Position numbers and translations under genes: made by a program. The notes under the pieces were generated by a model. It was not told the origin of the DNA. It saw nothing but the letters and a program-made list of their open reading frames with translations, and did no database searches. Source: Gonapodya prolifera JEL478 (Eukaryota > Monoblepharomycota > Monoblepharidomycetes > Monoblepharidales > Gonapodyaceae). From it: a DNA stretch of 64,000 nucleotides. The stretch is taken from assembly GCA_001574975.1 (NCBI GenBank), contig KQ965818.1:149590-213589 (forward strand), read 5' to 3'. Each line of letters opens with the position of its first letter. The stretch's first letter is position 1. Shown piece by piece: positions 34,135-44,858 of the stretch.

Positions 34135-35822
34135 TCACACCATCCCCACGCCCTCGCTCTTCAGAAACTCTATGATATGCCCAAACACAATGCCAGGGTC
34201 CTCCACGTGCGGGCTGCGAAGTGCAAAGTGCGAAGTGCGACGAACCAAAGGGTTTAGCCGTTGAATCAAACAGTGATCAGGTGTACTCAAGGGACGCGAG
34301 TACTCACTAGTGACCATTTTCGGGGACCATCCGCACCTCACACCGTTTCGAAGCTGTCATGGCGTCTTTGTATGCGTTGGTTTCTTTCGTCGCGTCCTAT
34401 TGTCAGTGGTAGTCAACAAGATCGCGATGGTGATATCCATGGGGAAGTGATGGATTAAAGAATTGTGCACCTGAGCCTCTCCCCTGAAGACCGAGCTGAG
34501 TAACAAGAACTCACCCCGAAATCTGGGTCCTTGTCCCCGCACACCAGCAGCATCGGTTGTTTCACTTGTCCCACACGGGCCCAGCATCCGTTCTTGGGTG
34601 CTCTGTGGAGAAGGGTACAAGATTGGTGGTCAGTATGAGATAAACACGTTCAGCTTGCAGTCCTTCCACACGGTCAATTAGCAACTCGCTTTTGTCATGT
34701 TCGCCCACCAGCCAAAACCCCAAGAATCCCAACTTCAGTTCTATTTCGCCCCATCCTCCCACCCGTCCCCCTTCCCCAACCCCACATCACAACACCCACC
34801 TCCCAAACGCCCCCACAGCCGCAATCCTCCCCCTATCTTGAACCAAATACCCCTTATTCTTTTCAATATACTCCTTGAGATCGGCCGGCGGGTGCGAGGA
34901 CGTAAACAGCGTGGCGTGGAACGAGGACCAGGCGGACGCGCCCCAGAGGGAGGTGAAGAGGAGGTGGGTCGAGAGGGAGAAGAGGGTTGCTGTGAGAGGG
35001 GGGGGTGGGGGGAGGTGAGTGCTCGACTCGGTAAACGCTCAGCGAAGGAAGTGCACCTCGGTAAAGCGATATACGCCTCCAGCGGGTAAAACTGGCTCCG
35101 CGAGAGTACAATTCCGCTTCGCGGGGAACTCGCCTCCGACGAACGTCTCGCTCTGCTCGGACCGCTCCCTCCTCCTGCCTTACGGCCTCCGTCACTCCTT
35201 CGAAACTCACTAAACACCACCCCACTATCTTTCAAAATCCCGCCCAACGTCACGACGGCGCCAATTCTGTCCGGGTACTCTGCGGCCGCGTAGACTGCCG
35301 ACGCTCCCGCAAGCGAGTTCCCGACGAATACGACGGGAGACGAGATGTGCTCGGCGTCGAGGATTGCGATGACGTCTCTGCGTGTGTGAGGTGGGGGTGG
35401 TGGGGAGGTGTGGTGGGATATGAGAAGGGTCTGAGTCAGTGAGAGGAGGAATAAAACGTACCTTGCGACGTCTTCGGGCGTGTAAGACGAAAAAGAGGAC
35501 GAGGACTCGCCCGTGCCGCGGAGTTCGGTGACAATGACAGTGAGATTCGCCGCCGCGAGTTTCGGAGCGAGGAATCTGCCGTGTTCGAATGAAAGTTGTG
35601 GAGTGATTGGGGTCGAACGATCAGCGAATGATTCACGACCGCACTCCCCCACAAAGCCACGCACCTGTACTCGTGTCTCGAGTCGCCCATTCCGGGCACG
35701 AGCACGACGACTCTTGCGTCTGCACTTGCTGCTCTCTTGAGTTCGTAGACCAACTCTCCGCCATCGACGTTGAGCGATCGGCGGGATTCGGCAGAGAAGA
35801 GCGGCGGGAAGAGAGCTGACAT
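34135..35822 (-). CDS. alpha/beta-hydrolase fold protein
   Basis: From ATG 35822 (MSALFPPLFSAESRR) the protein shows VVVLVPGMGDSRHEYRFLAP, the strand LTVIVTELRGTGESS, the nucleophile elbow VGNSLAGASAV, the acid segment LLVCGDKDPDFG and the catalytic His in NGHSPHVEDPGIVFG. The stop is at 34135. The central lid exon, THLLFTSLWGASAWSSFHAT, is reached only after removing the 221-bp intron at 34990-35210, which carries repeat modules shared with the intron at 2360-2671. All other introns are short. It is similar in class to, but not a close duplicate of, the hydrolase at 148-1601. The substrate is unknown. Confidence 0.75.
34990..35210 (-). repeat. intron-resident repeat module, copy 2
   Basis: This 221-bp intron (donor GTGAGT, acceptor CAG) contains, on the minus strand, GGAGGCGAGTTC, GCGAAGCG, CTCGCGGAGC and GCTGGAGGCG. 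The same words in different order fill the 312-bp intron at 2360-2671 of an unrelated gene. Confidence 0.5.
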
Positions 35823-37165
35823 GGGCGATTGACGAGTGTGGAGAAGTGTAGAAGTGTAGAGTAAAGTAGAAGTGTGGATGAGAGAAGGAGAAGGCAGCGG
35901 GTGTGGTCGCTTTTGTGCATGGAAGTTCTGCCGACGCGGATGAAAGTCGATTAGGCGCACAGGACAAACGACGCTTTCGCTGGCGGAGATAGGACGCGCG
36001 GCGTGCGGGGGGGACCGAATACGCCCCGAGAGACGCAAGTACCACGTGTGGGCAGACGGAAGTGTGGTGTGTGGCCGAGTTGGTGGAGTCGCTGGTTTGG
36101 ATGTACAAATCACTCGGCGCCTGAGCAGAAGGAGCATTCTTTCCCATTCGGAGGCACCGTCGAACTGTTCTTCCGCAAAGGTAAAGTCGAACGTCTGTTA
36201 TTCGATAATGGCATCGTCTCAACTAATACGTGTAAATGAAAGTCCACATGTCGAAGAAGACGGTGACCTGTTCACTCGACGAGGAAAAGAATGCGTGCTG
36301 GGCGTTAAGGTTTATCCCAGGGAGGCGAAGTGGTTTGCGCATTAGAACCTCACCTTCCTCCCGTCTGATCAGCTCCCGTTTGTCTTTTGCTGTTCGTCAC
36401 CACAGATATTCCACCATGCTCCACTGCCCATTCGTGGCGTCGGAATTCGCTCCACCTTTCCTCCGCCAATCCTCACTCCCACATCCTCGACGCTTGTCCC
36501 GTCCGTCGTCCTCCTCCCTCGAAAGGTGTGTGACTGTGTCGTGCGTGCTGGATGACATTGGACGGCACTTGGGTTCAAGACAACTGAGTATCGAGCAGTG
36601 ATCGCTGCTTCGATTCCCGTACACTCCTTTGAAACGGGTGGGCGGTCCCGTTGACTGAACAGTGGTAGGTCCGTCTCCTCCATCGTGTCCAGCAATCATA
36701 ATAGGCAACGGAAAGGCGAGAGAGGGTGGGGGCCTCCAACGGAGGAACTGAAGACTTACCTGTGGGTTGCGGTCATCGTCATAATCCATGAGGAAAGGCT
36801 CATAGCCACGATGCGGTGGGGGATTCGCCACTAACCCACGATGCGGTGGGGGATTCGCCACTAACCCACGAAACGGGGTACAGACGCGTAGAGGTGATGT
36901 GATGAGCAAGGCGAGATGCAGTGGCAAGGAAATAGCTTTCGTCAGAGCTGAGTTGGGCAAAGATGAGGAAGCGAGATCGAAGTGTGTTTATCAAATGAAA
37001 ACGGCATAAGCAGTTGTTGGGAATGTCGGGTAAAAGAGGTACTGGGAAGGGAAAGAAGTCCTTCTTGGAATTGGGACGGAAGGAGGCAGCTTTGGTTGGC
37101 ATCAGCTGTCTTGGCTCTCTTTTTCAACANATCGGACCTACCCTAACCTCCACAATCGCAATCGG
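35823..37165. other. long intergenic region
   Basis: About 1.3 kb with no recognised gene. It holds the hydrolase promoter, a 30-bp tandem duplication (36811-36870), a single ambiguous base near 37,130 and the leader of the SH3 gene. A few 60-190 codon ORFs occur but have no domain and biased composition. Confidence 0.4.
36811..36870. repeat. 30-bp direct tandem duplication
   Basis: Two identical adjacent 30-bp units, each beginning ATGCGGTGGGGGATTCGCC. Too short and too few copies to be a satellite; probably replication slippage. Confidence 0.8.
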
Positions 37166-38109
37166 ATGTCCGCCACCCTGAATGCTCAGCTAATCGATGC
37201 GGTGGAAGCCGCACAGGAGGCCGAGGTCAAACGGTTGGAGGCACTGAGGGTGCTGTTGGTCATTGGAGGGGAGTCGATGGCGAAGTCCTGGAGAGCAGGA
37301 AGCTGGTTCGGCACTCGGACGTGGACTTCCGAAGAGTGGCGTGGGGCGAGATGATTGGACATACAGTTTTACTTCTGTGCTTGCTCTGGCGATCGGTCGG
37401 GGAGGGAAGTGAACACACTGTTCTTCCCACCCTTGGCACTCGCAACTCCATTTTGGAGCCAGAAAATGCATCCCTCCTCGGCTACATCGGCACAGTCCTT
37501 CAAGAGACAACATCTCTTCAGCACGAAATTGTCACTCTGCGCAACGAGAACTCTTCCCTTCGCTCCCAAAATGCAAATCTCCTCAGTGACAAAACACCCG
37601 TCCGCTCGCATATTCGTATGCCACCCGAACCACGACCACCTGCAAGGGTTCGTCAGTTTGTTCGTCAGATGATGCACGCAATTGTGGACTACGAGCCCCA
37701 AGACGTGGACGAGATTGGGTTTGCTGCAGGCGACGGGATTTTTGTGAATCTGGCATACATGGATGGTGGGGCATCGGTTCGTCCAACCCTTTACTCGCTC
37801 AATCGTTTTTCATTCCTCTCATTGATACGGGAACACAATTGACTAAAGGGCTTCCACATCACAACCCAAGCCTCCGGCCACTTCCCCCTCTCCCACGTCT
37901 CCCCCGACGCTCCCACCTCCAGTTCTCTCGTACCCCCACCACCAACCGCATCCCGTTTGGACTCCCTCCCACAATTCGCCTTCCAGCAAGTGCAGACCCC
38001 GCCGTCCTCTTTGCACACCGTAAGGGACGTCGTTGGCCCACCAAGGGCTGTGTCGGGACGGGTTGAAGGATTGGCCGGGAGTTGTGGGGTGGAGCAGGTG
38101 CAGGGGTAA
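37166..38109 (+). CDS. SH3-domain protein with N-terminal coiled coil
   Basis: The SH3 domain reads HAIVDYEPQDVDEIGFAAGD then FVNLAYMDGG, an intron (37777-37848), and GFHITTQASGHFPLSHV. The ALYDY, acidic RT-loop and final G.FP..HV elements of SH3 folds are all present. Before it lies a heptad-like stretch (LQHEIVTLRNENSSLRSQN). After it comes a Pro/Ser-rich tail ending at 38109. N-terminal exons from ATG 37166 (MSATLNAQLIDAVEAAQEA) must be joined by at least one intron around 37,260-37,290 that I could not place exactly. SH3 domains bind proline-rich partners, often in actin or polarity signalling; the partner is unknown. Confidence 0.6.
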
Positions 38110-38639
38110 ACGCCATCTGGGAATACAGCTTGGTGGGGAAATTCTGGAGTGCAGACGGGGATGATTGGTGGGGAGGTTGAAGCGGGAGTGGAGACGGGGG
38201 GCTTCAGGGACCGGCGAGCGGGAGGGTGACTGGGAGTGGTGGGCGGTAGTGCGTGGGGAGTAGAGGACTGAATTGTTGGGGACGGTGGTGGTTTGTATTC
38301 AAATGTTTTCAATATGTTTGCAGTTATATTACTCCCTATCGGTGCTCATTCCCGTGCTTCCTCTTGTGCTGACCCCCGGCTCGTATCTGCGCATATGTGG
38401 TGTTGGAGAAGACGATGTGGAGCCCGGCCGGTAGGTATGTTACGCGAAGGAAGTGGGAGTTCCTCGCCACCGAGCCCGGCTCCATCAATTCTCGCATGAG
38501 GGCAAACGAGGCTGAGCGCTTCCGGGGCTGCGATCGAGGTGAAGCCCAGGTGGCCCAGGCTGAAGAGAGAAACCTGCCGTGCCACGATCGCTTGTACGCT
38601 TTTGGAGCTTATCTTTCACCGGAACACAGGACATCAGCC
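38110..38639. other. intergenic, promoter region of SSF1
   Basis: No gene recognised; G-rich on the plus strand at 38,130-38,290. Confidence 0.35.
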
Positions 38640-40512
38640 ATGCCAAAGGTAAGCAGTGACAGCGTTTATCCAGGATCGCTCTTTCTTCCAACTCTCCCTC
38701 TCCCCCACTGCCACTACCCCCCACCTCGACATCCACCAGCGCAAGAAGAGAAGAACCCACGTCAAACTCAACCCCGAAACCGACATGGGGATCCCCAAAT
38801 CTTTCGTCATCAAGATGGGGCGGGACGTGGGACCCTCGGTGTCCCAGCTCGTGCGGGACGTGCGCAAGGTGCTCGAACCCAACACGGCCTCCAAGCTCAA
38901 GGAACGCAAGTCACAGAAGCTCAAGGACTTTGTCGCCGTCGCGTCGCAGTTGGGCGTCACGCACTATATCATCCTGTCGAGGACCGAGCGGGGAGTGAAC
39001 CTCAAAGTCGCGAGACATCCGAGAGGGCCCACGTTGACGTTTCGGGTGTCGGATTACTCGCTTGCGCGGGACGTCCTCGCTTCCTTGCGCAGACCACACA
39101 CCCCGTCCAAGACGGAGTTCCAGACGGGCCCCTTGCTGGTCTTGAGCGGGTTCGGACAGGCCAAGGAGCAGGCGCAAGCTGAGGGTGGCGACAAATCGGG
39201 AAAGGGGAGGGAAGTGGACCTCATGGTGTCCATGTTCCAAAATCTCTTTCCGCCTATCAACGTGCAGAACGTGAGTCTATGAAGCGAGCGGTAGCGAGCG
39301 ACGGCTAAGCTCATCTCAAGCCTTTGTGCCCCATCACGGCCCGGTTTCAACCACAGATGAAACTCTCCTCCGCCCGCCGCGTCGTCCTCCTCTCCTACAA
39401 CCCGTCCGACCGGTCCATCGACTTCCGGCACTACTCGATCCAGGTCAAAGTCGCCGGCGTGAGTCGTGCCGTGCGGAAGGTGTTGCAGACGGCGGCTGGG
39501 TCCGTCGGCCGTGGAGGGGGAGTGGCAGGAGAAGGAGAAGAAAAGGCGGCGGTGGCGGTTGGGAGGAAGGGCAAGGGCGAGTTGCCGGATTTGGGAAAGT
39601 ATGCGGATGTGAGCGAGTTCGTGCTCAAGTGAGTAAGATGTGTGCACCTGGTTCGCAGTACTGGGTCCCACTGCGAACCGCAATCATGAAACGTCTTATA
39701 CCACCCCTACCCTAACCACAGAGAATCATCCCAACCCGACTCCGACTACGACTCCACCAACGAGGACCCATCTACCGTCATCACCCTCCCACAGGACTAC
39801 CTTGGCCGTGGGAACCGCCGCGCGTCGCGCCGCCGAGTCAGACTCGTCGAGGTCGGCCCGCGCATGACCTGGAGGCTCATGAAGGTAGAGGCGGGACTGG
39901 GGGGCGGGGAGGTCGTGCATCATGAGTTTGGTGGGTTGTGATTTAGAACGGTAGTGGCAGGTTTTATTGGCTCTAACAGATTGGGTTCGCCCCCTTCCAG
40001 TCAAGAAAACACCCGCCCAAGTCGCCGAGCTGCGCACCCTGCACGCCACACGAGCCAAAGAAAAGGCCGAGCGGCGGCAGCAGCAGGAGGAGAACGTGGA
40101 GCGCAAGCGGCGGGCAAAGGAGAAGAGCTCCGATGGAGAGGACGAGGGTGAGACGGTTCTGGGGAAGCGGAAGAAGCGGGGTGCAGTGGATGATGATAAA
40201 GGGGAAGACTCGGATGCGAGCTCGCATGGTGGGTCGGATGACGATGACGACCTGTACGCCGATTTGGCCCGCCGAGCCGCTCTGGACCGTGGGTCTGCGA
40301 GCGAGGATAGTGATGTGGGGAGCTATGCCAGTGAGGGTGAGGATGAGGACTCGGAGGATGACGGTGCAGGTGGAAGCGGTGCGCCTCGAGGACGAGGGGA
40401 GCGAAGTAAAGGTGGAAAGGAAGAGGCGGAGGACGAGGACGAGGACGAAGAGGAGTGGAGTGATGGTGATGAGATGGACGAGATGAGTGGAGATGAGGAG
40501 GATGATGCCTGA
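38640..40512 (+). CDS. SSF1: ribosome biogenesis protein Ssf1/Peter Pan (Brix domain)
   Basis: The first exon is just nine bases (MPK) followed by GTAAGC; exon 2 gives RKKRRTHVKLNPETDMG. The Brix core is clear: PKSFVIKMGRDVGPSVSQLV, RDVRKVLEPNTASKLKERK, RGPTLTFRVSDYSLARDV, LMVSMFQNLFPPINVQN, RRVVLLSYNPSDRSIDFRHY and VEVGPRMTWRLMKVEAGLGG. The C-terminus is a lysine-rich then strongly acidic tail (DEDEDEEEWSDGDEMDEM). The protein acts in the nucleolus in 60S subunit maturation (27S pre-rRNA processing). Introns are short and in phase. It converges on the WBP4-like gene, with 229 bp between the stops. Confidence 0.9.
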
Positions 40513-40741
40513 TGCATTTACGTAGAGTAGACGGGTTATAATGTAAATAATATCGCAATCAGACATGTGAAGTTACGACGTTGAGCTATGCTGCTCGGTG
40601 AAGGCCTGGGTTTACCTATGAGAATCGTGAGACTGTCAGGCTGAAAATCGACTTCGAAGCAACTTCAAACCCGTCAGTAACTGGCTCGTTCTAATCTAAA
40701 CGTATTTACAGTATATAAACAGCCACTCCTAGCACAGATCA

Positions 40742-41755
40742 TCAGTCCTCCCTCCTCCTGACATTCCTCCCCCCACCCGCCGCCAACTTCCTCTTCTTGA
40801 ACCCCACCCCCTCCTGCTTGACCTCACCCGGTAACACCCCCACGTCCTCATCACCGTCCGCGGAAAGCACTTTTTCCTTCACTTTAAAGTGCCGCAAATC
40901 CTCCTCGGCCTCCTCGTCCCGCTCCGCCGCCATCAGATCCGCCGCTAGTCCGTACTGCGCGGCTTCCGTACCAGATTTTCCCCCGCTGCCCAACGCAGAG
41001 GCTTTGGGAGGGTCTACAGCGACCCAGGGCCCGAGAGGGTCCGCAGGTGGAGGGGGTTGGTCGTCCGGATTGGCGCCTGGTTGATATTGGGCAAACGAGG
41101 GGGGTGGAATTCCTTGCAACTCCTCGAGTGTAGGCGCCGACGTGCCGATACCGTACTGCGACAGGTCGTACTTGATGTCGTACTTGGACTTCGCGGTCGT
41201 GGTGTATTGCTGTTGCGGGGGAGCGCGCCGAGACGGGAGCGGTTTGACGGGCTCGGAGGAAGGGGATGGGTCCGGGTTCAGGGCTTTGTGTCGCGCGAGG
41301 TCGGATTCGAATTGGGATTGCGCTTCCTAGTGGTGGCGAGGTGGAGAGGGCGGAAAGGTTATTACGCAGCCCTAAGGCAGGCGCACACGTTGTTCTCCTC
41401 CCAAGCTCCGAAGTTGTCACCGTGCGACACCACGTAAAAACGAGGGAAAAGATATCCTTGAGCTCTACGCACCCGGTCGATCCTCTCGAGCATCTTCTTG
41501 GTCTTTGCCTCCTCAATCTGGGAATGGCGCTCGCGCTTTTCGACGTTGCGAAGGAAACGCTCCTTGTTTCCCTTGTGCTTTAGACCGTTTTCATGTTGGG
41601 TTCGTTGCTGTCAGGCAAGGAAGAAGTATCAGAGGATCAGTGAAAAATCGTTTCAGAATCTTGAGCAGCTTGACACTCACCGCCTTGTTATCAGCGATCC
41701 AAACCGCACAGTACTTGCACCAAAATCGTTGTTGAGACACCCAGAACTCTGTCAT
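40742..41755 (-). CDS. WBP4/FBP21-like U1-type zinc-finger splicing protein
   Basis: From ATG 41755 the protein begins MTEFWVSQQRFWCKYCAVW and continues IADNKA, intron, QRTQHENGLKHKGNKERFL. This is the C-x2-C...H-x5-H U1-like zinc finger preceded by the aromatic leader typical of WBP4. A charged helix follows (EKRERHSQIEEAKTKKMLER). A linker, KSKYDIKYDLSQYG, precedes a Pro-rich stretch (PPPSFAQYQPG), and the end is basic (FKKRKLAAGGGRNVRRRED). No WW domain is visible, so it resembles the shorter fungal forms. The human protein is a component of the spliceosomal B complex. The minus-strand frame stays open upstream of the ATG, so a longer N-terminus is possible but not needed. Confidence 0.72.
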
Positions 41756-42404
41756 TGCACGATGGATCGTGGAACGATAAGAGGCAAAGAACTGTTTGGT
41801 GTAGGAAGCACCTCCAGGGGGGGGGGAGAGTGATGGCGAGGGAGGTCCTGCAAAATCAAAAGAAGGAGAGCTGGCGTCAGAAGTGCCCAACCGTCCACCA
41901 AGAGCTCACATCAATCAGGAAGTGCCCGAAGGAAAGCAGGTGCTCGAATGCGCAGCAACCTGCCAAGCCCCACTGCTACTTTCCCCGCTGCCACTCAGTT
42001 CCAGTTTCAGTGCGAATGTCTTTCGTCATATGTCTCTCCATCGCGGTCGCCTTCTCCTCTGTGACAAGAAGAAGACTTCCACGAACCGAATCGAGACTTC
42101 GGCTGACACGCAACAAGTCATCCACGTGGCGCAGCGCAGAGAGTGCGTGTCTGGTTGCCGCAAAGTCAGTATTGTCGACTCCGTGTGCGGCCCTGATTCT
42201 CACCTGTTCAAGGTGTGCGGGGACTGGCACGGCTAAACTATTCTTTGTACCCAGAATTCTTCCGATTTGGCCAAAAAGTTTTCACAAAGCATTAGCTGTT
42301 ACCACTGAAAGGAACACGGATATGCAGTGTCCTAGCATAGGTCATTGGAGGAAATCAGGTCACCAATTTGTGCTGCAATGACGGAAATTGCTTGCCCTCT
42401 GGGT
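41756..42404. other. intergenic, possible small exon on minus strand
   Basis: The minus-strand frame 42230-41976 reads a helical, arginine-rich segment (NTDFAATRHALSALRHVDDL) without an ATG. It could be an exon of an unknown small protein. Nothing else is recognised. Confidence 0.25.
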
Positions 42405-42847
42405 GTGGACTGCACCAAGGGCATCCGTCTCTTCACCAAAAGTGCCGCCCTATAGTGCGCGAGTGCATCGCTCCCTGGTGGAAAGATTCGAGTAAACTCG
42501 TTGCACCCGGGTGAGGAATGAGCACCCGAATCTGAATGCGGTCGCGAAAGACATATGACATCTGCAACTTACTATGATTTGGTAATTTGTTCTTGAATGC
42601 AGTCTCACCCATTGGCCGCCTAACCCAGCCTGAAGTGGTTTGTTTATTTTGATTTTTATTCGGATCGCATGCGCAAGGCTTCGTGTCATCAAACTTATAG
42701 ATGGCGAGCGCCATCCTGTACGTGGCGTCTCAGGAAAGTTCGTTCATGACGGTAAATAGCCCCCGTTGATGGCTTTTACCGCTGGCGCTTCAAGAGTGAC
42801 ACGGTGCGACTTGATTTTAGGGTGCTGAGATGATTGTTGACGAGTAG
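42405..42847 (+). pseudogene. short-chain dehydrogenase fragment (copy A)
   Basis: Only the C-terminal part of a short-chain dehydrogenase remains. It starts at KGIRLFTKSAAL, followed by an in-frame TAG, then IRVNSLHPG with an intron donor, a weak segment with SPIGRLTQPEVV, and MASAILYVASQESSFMT. An intron and GAEMIVDE then lead to stop 42847, lacking the usual GG end. It is a close relative of copy B (43320-44725). With no Rossmann half and an internal stop it is non-functional. Confidence 0.65.
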
Positions 42848-43319
42848 TCTCGGCTCAGTAGAGTATGTGAAACAGACGGGATAGTTGGCTTTGAAATCTC
42901 GTCATGTGAGTAAAATCACTTCAAAGAAAGGGAAGTGTTGTAATGCGGTGCCGAAACGTCATGATCGGACGTTTCGAGTTGACCATGCGTGGACGCCTCT
43001 GGATCCAGTCGCACGACCGATCAAAGATTATATTATAATATATATAACTTTGGATGACGTTGGAACTACAATGGCCTTGAACACTCTGAAGGCTGTGTCT
43101 GCTGTGTCTTGTCACATTGAACGTAACCCTGGCCTAAAAAACTACGTCCATCGGTTTAATACATATGCGAATTGTACCCACCGACAAAGATTATTGTGCT
43201 GCTGCATTATCCCGCAGATCATATATGTTAGTCAGTTGGATGTACGGGCCTCTCAGGTAGTTGGGAGTTTACCCGTCCTCTATGGGAGTCTGAACCCCAG
43301 GCAGTCAATTTTCGCAACG

Positions 43320-44725
43320 ATGACAGCGGGAAGACTTCTTGGGAAGATGGGTGTGTCACTCTTCCATCTGATTGTGGAATCACAAACACAAAACTCTTGC
43401 AATCTTGTGAATCTTAGCCTTCGTCACCGGCGGAGCTTCTGGACTGGCCAGAGGTAAGTATCGTGTTCTTTTGTGTGACCACGCGACTTGATCCAATTGG
43501 CTTGTACCTTTCGACCTCCACTGCAGAGGGCGCGAAGCCGAGTTTTCGGATCTGGCAAAGCAGTCTGTATTGGCGCAGAATGTCCCGAAGCAAATCACAG
43601 CAGAAGGCTCAAAGTCCGCAATCTTCATTGAACACGACGTCGCCGAAGAATCACAGTGGGAGCAAGCCATGAAGAAGTGGGTTCGCTTATCGTTGGGCTC
43701 GTTTGATGGTCGATTGTCTGATCAACCTCTCCGTCAAAATTCCTTTTGAACAACAGAGCTGAAGAGACCTTTGGAGGACCTCTGGACGTCCTCGTAAACA
43801 ACGCCGGGGCCGGCCAAAACGACGTACCACTTGAAGACCTTGATTATAGATTATAACGTATGGACCCATATCCAGAAAGTGAACTTAGATGGAACATTTT
43901 TGTGAGTCTTAAGTGTCTGGTTCTCCGTCCGTCTCACTCATAAAATAATGATGCACACTTTGCTGTCGTTGTAGCGGTGTGAAACATGGAATCCGATCGA
44001 TGAAGAAGAATAATTCAACAGTGAGAGCTACCACCACTCAAAGAGGAAATTATCGGACCACTGCGTTCTGACAAAAGTCATTCTTTTCTACAATAGGATA
44101 CAAAGTCAATTATCAATGTATCATCCGCGGTGCGTTGCGATTACTCACCTCCGGAGACGGTTTGCAAATTTGACTTACCCACATCCCTTTTTTTTGAAGG
44201 GTGTCATCGTTGGAATTCCGTCGCAGCCTACTGTGCTAGCAAGGGCGGTATTCGCCTCTTCACCAAAAGTGCGGCTCTGAGAGCACCAGTTCCCGCGGCA
44301 TGATCCGAATCAACTCCTTACACCCCGGTGAGTATACCACTTGACTCGACGGGGGCATTTTCATAACAAATTACAATGCACTGAATGATGCCGTTGCCAG
44401 GCTTGGTTATGACACCAGCGGCCGCGCTGTCTTCATTCGGTAATGCAGAAAATGACAAAGCAGCGGAGTTCGGCCTGCAAGCATTGTGTCCAATTGGGCG
44501 CATTGGCCCGGAAGAGGTGCGTCAGCTTTCGTTCCGAATTAAGGCAGTGCTTTATCGAATTCCCAGATGGCCAGCACAACTGTCTACCTGGTGTCGCAGG
44601 AGAGTTCGTTCATGACGGTGAGCACCCAAACTTCTCATTTCTCCACTGGTTGTGGTGACTGACAATTTTTTATTTCGTTAAAGGGCTCCGAGATGGTTGT
44701 TGACGGAGGTATTACAGCCCAATAG
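43320..44725 (+). pseudogene. short-chain dehydrogenase/reductase (copy B), broken
   Basis: The near-complete exon order of a short-chain dehydrogenase is present: MTAGRLLGKM then AFVTGGASGLAR (cofactor loop), EFSDLAKQSVLAQ, AEGSKSAIFIEHDVAEESQW, GPLDVLVNNAGAGQND, WTHIQKVNLDGTF, STSIINVSSA, SVAAYCASKGGIRLFTKSA (YxxxK), IRINSLHPG, TTVYLVSQESSFMT and GSEMVVDGGITAQ. Lesions: a 7-bp tandem duplication (gattata) near 43,845 shifts the frame, a second shift lies after KSAALR, and a third lies between EGAK and EFSDLA. The cofactor motif has Ala where Gly is usual. NAD(P)-dependent oxidoreduction was the ancestral role; the product is now broken. Confidence 0.75.
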
Positions 44726-44858
44726 GGATGATGAAGTGAGGGAAACTTTCGCGTTGAGTCTTGGAATATTATTGAGGGGAGAGGGGTAAGAATTGGGAAA
44801 AGGTTTGAGCAACCGATTGAATAGTGCCACCATTCTTGTACGAGCTAAACGAGAGACC

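Noticed and set aside
34741-36222. A 493-codon minus-strand open frame covering the second alpha/beta-hydrolase region
   Set aside because: It reads through introns and the 5' flank. Family motifs require splicing into other frames, and its N-terminal 130 residues lie upstream of the true start at 35822.
36397-36960. 187-codon minus-strand ORF with a repeated peptide
   Set aside because: Its repeat is the 30-bp tandem duplication, and no splice sites, domain or conserved start were seen.
41755-42381. 208-codon plus-strand ORF over the WBP4-like start region
   Set aside because: It is antisense to the zinc-finger exon at its 5' end and otherwise has no domain or supporting splice sites.
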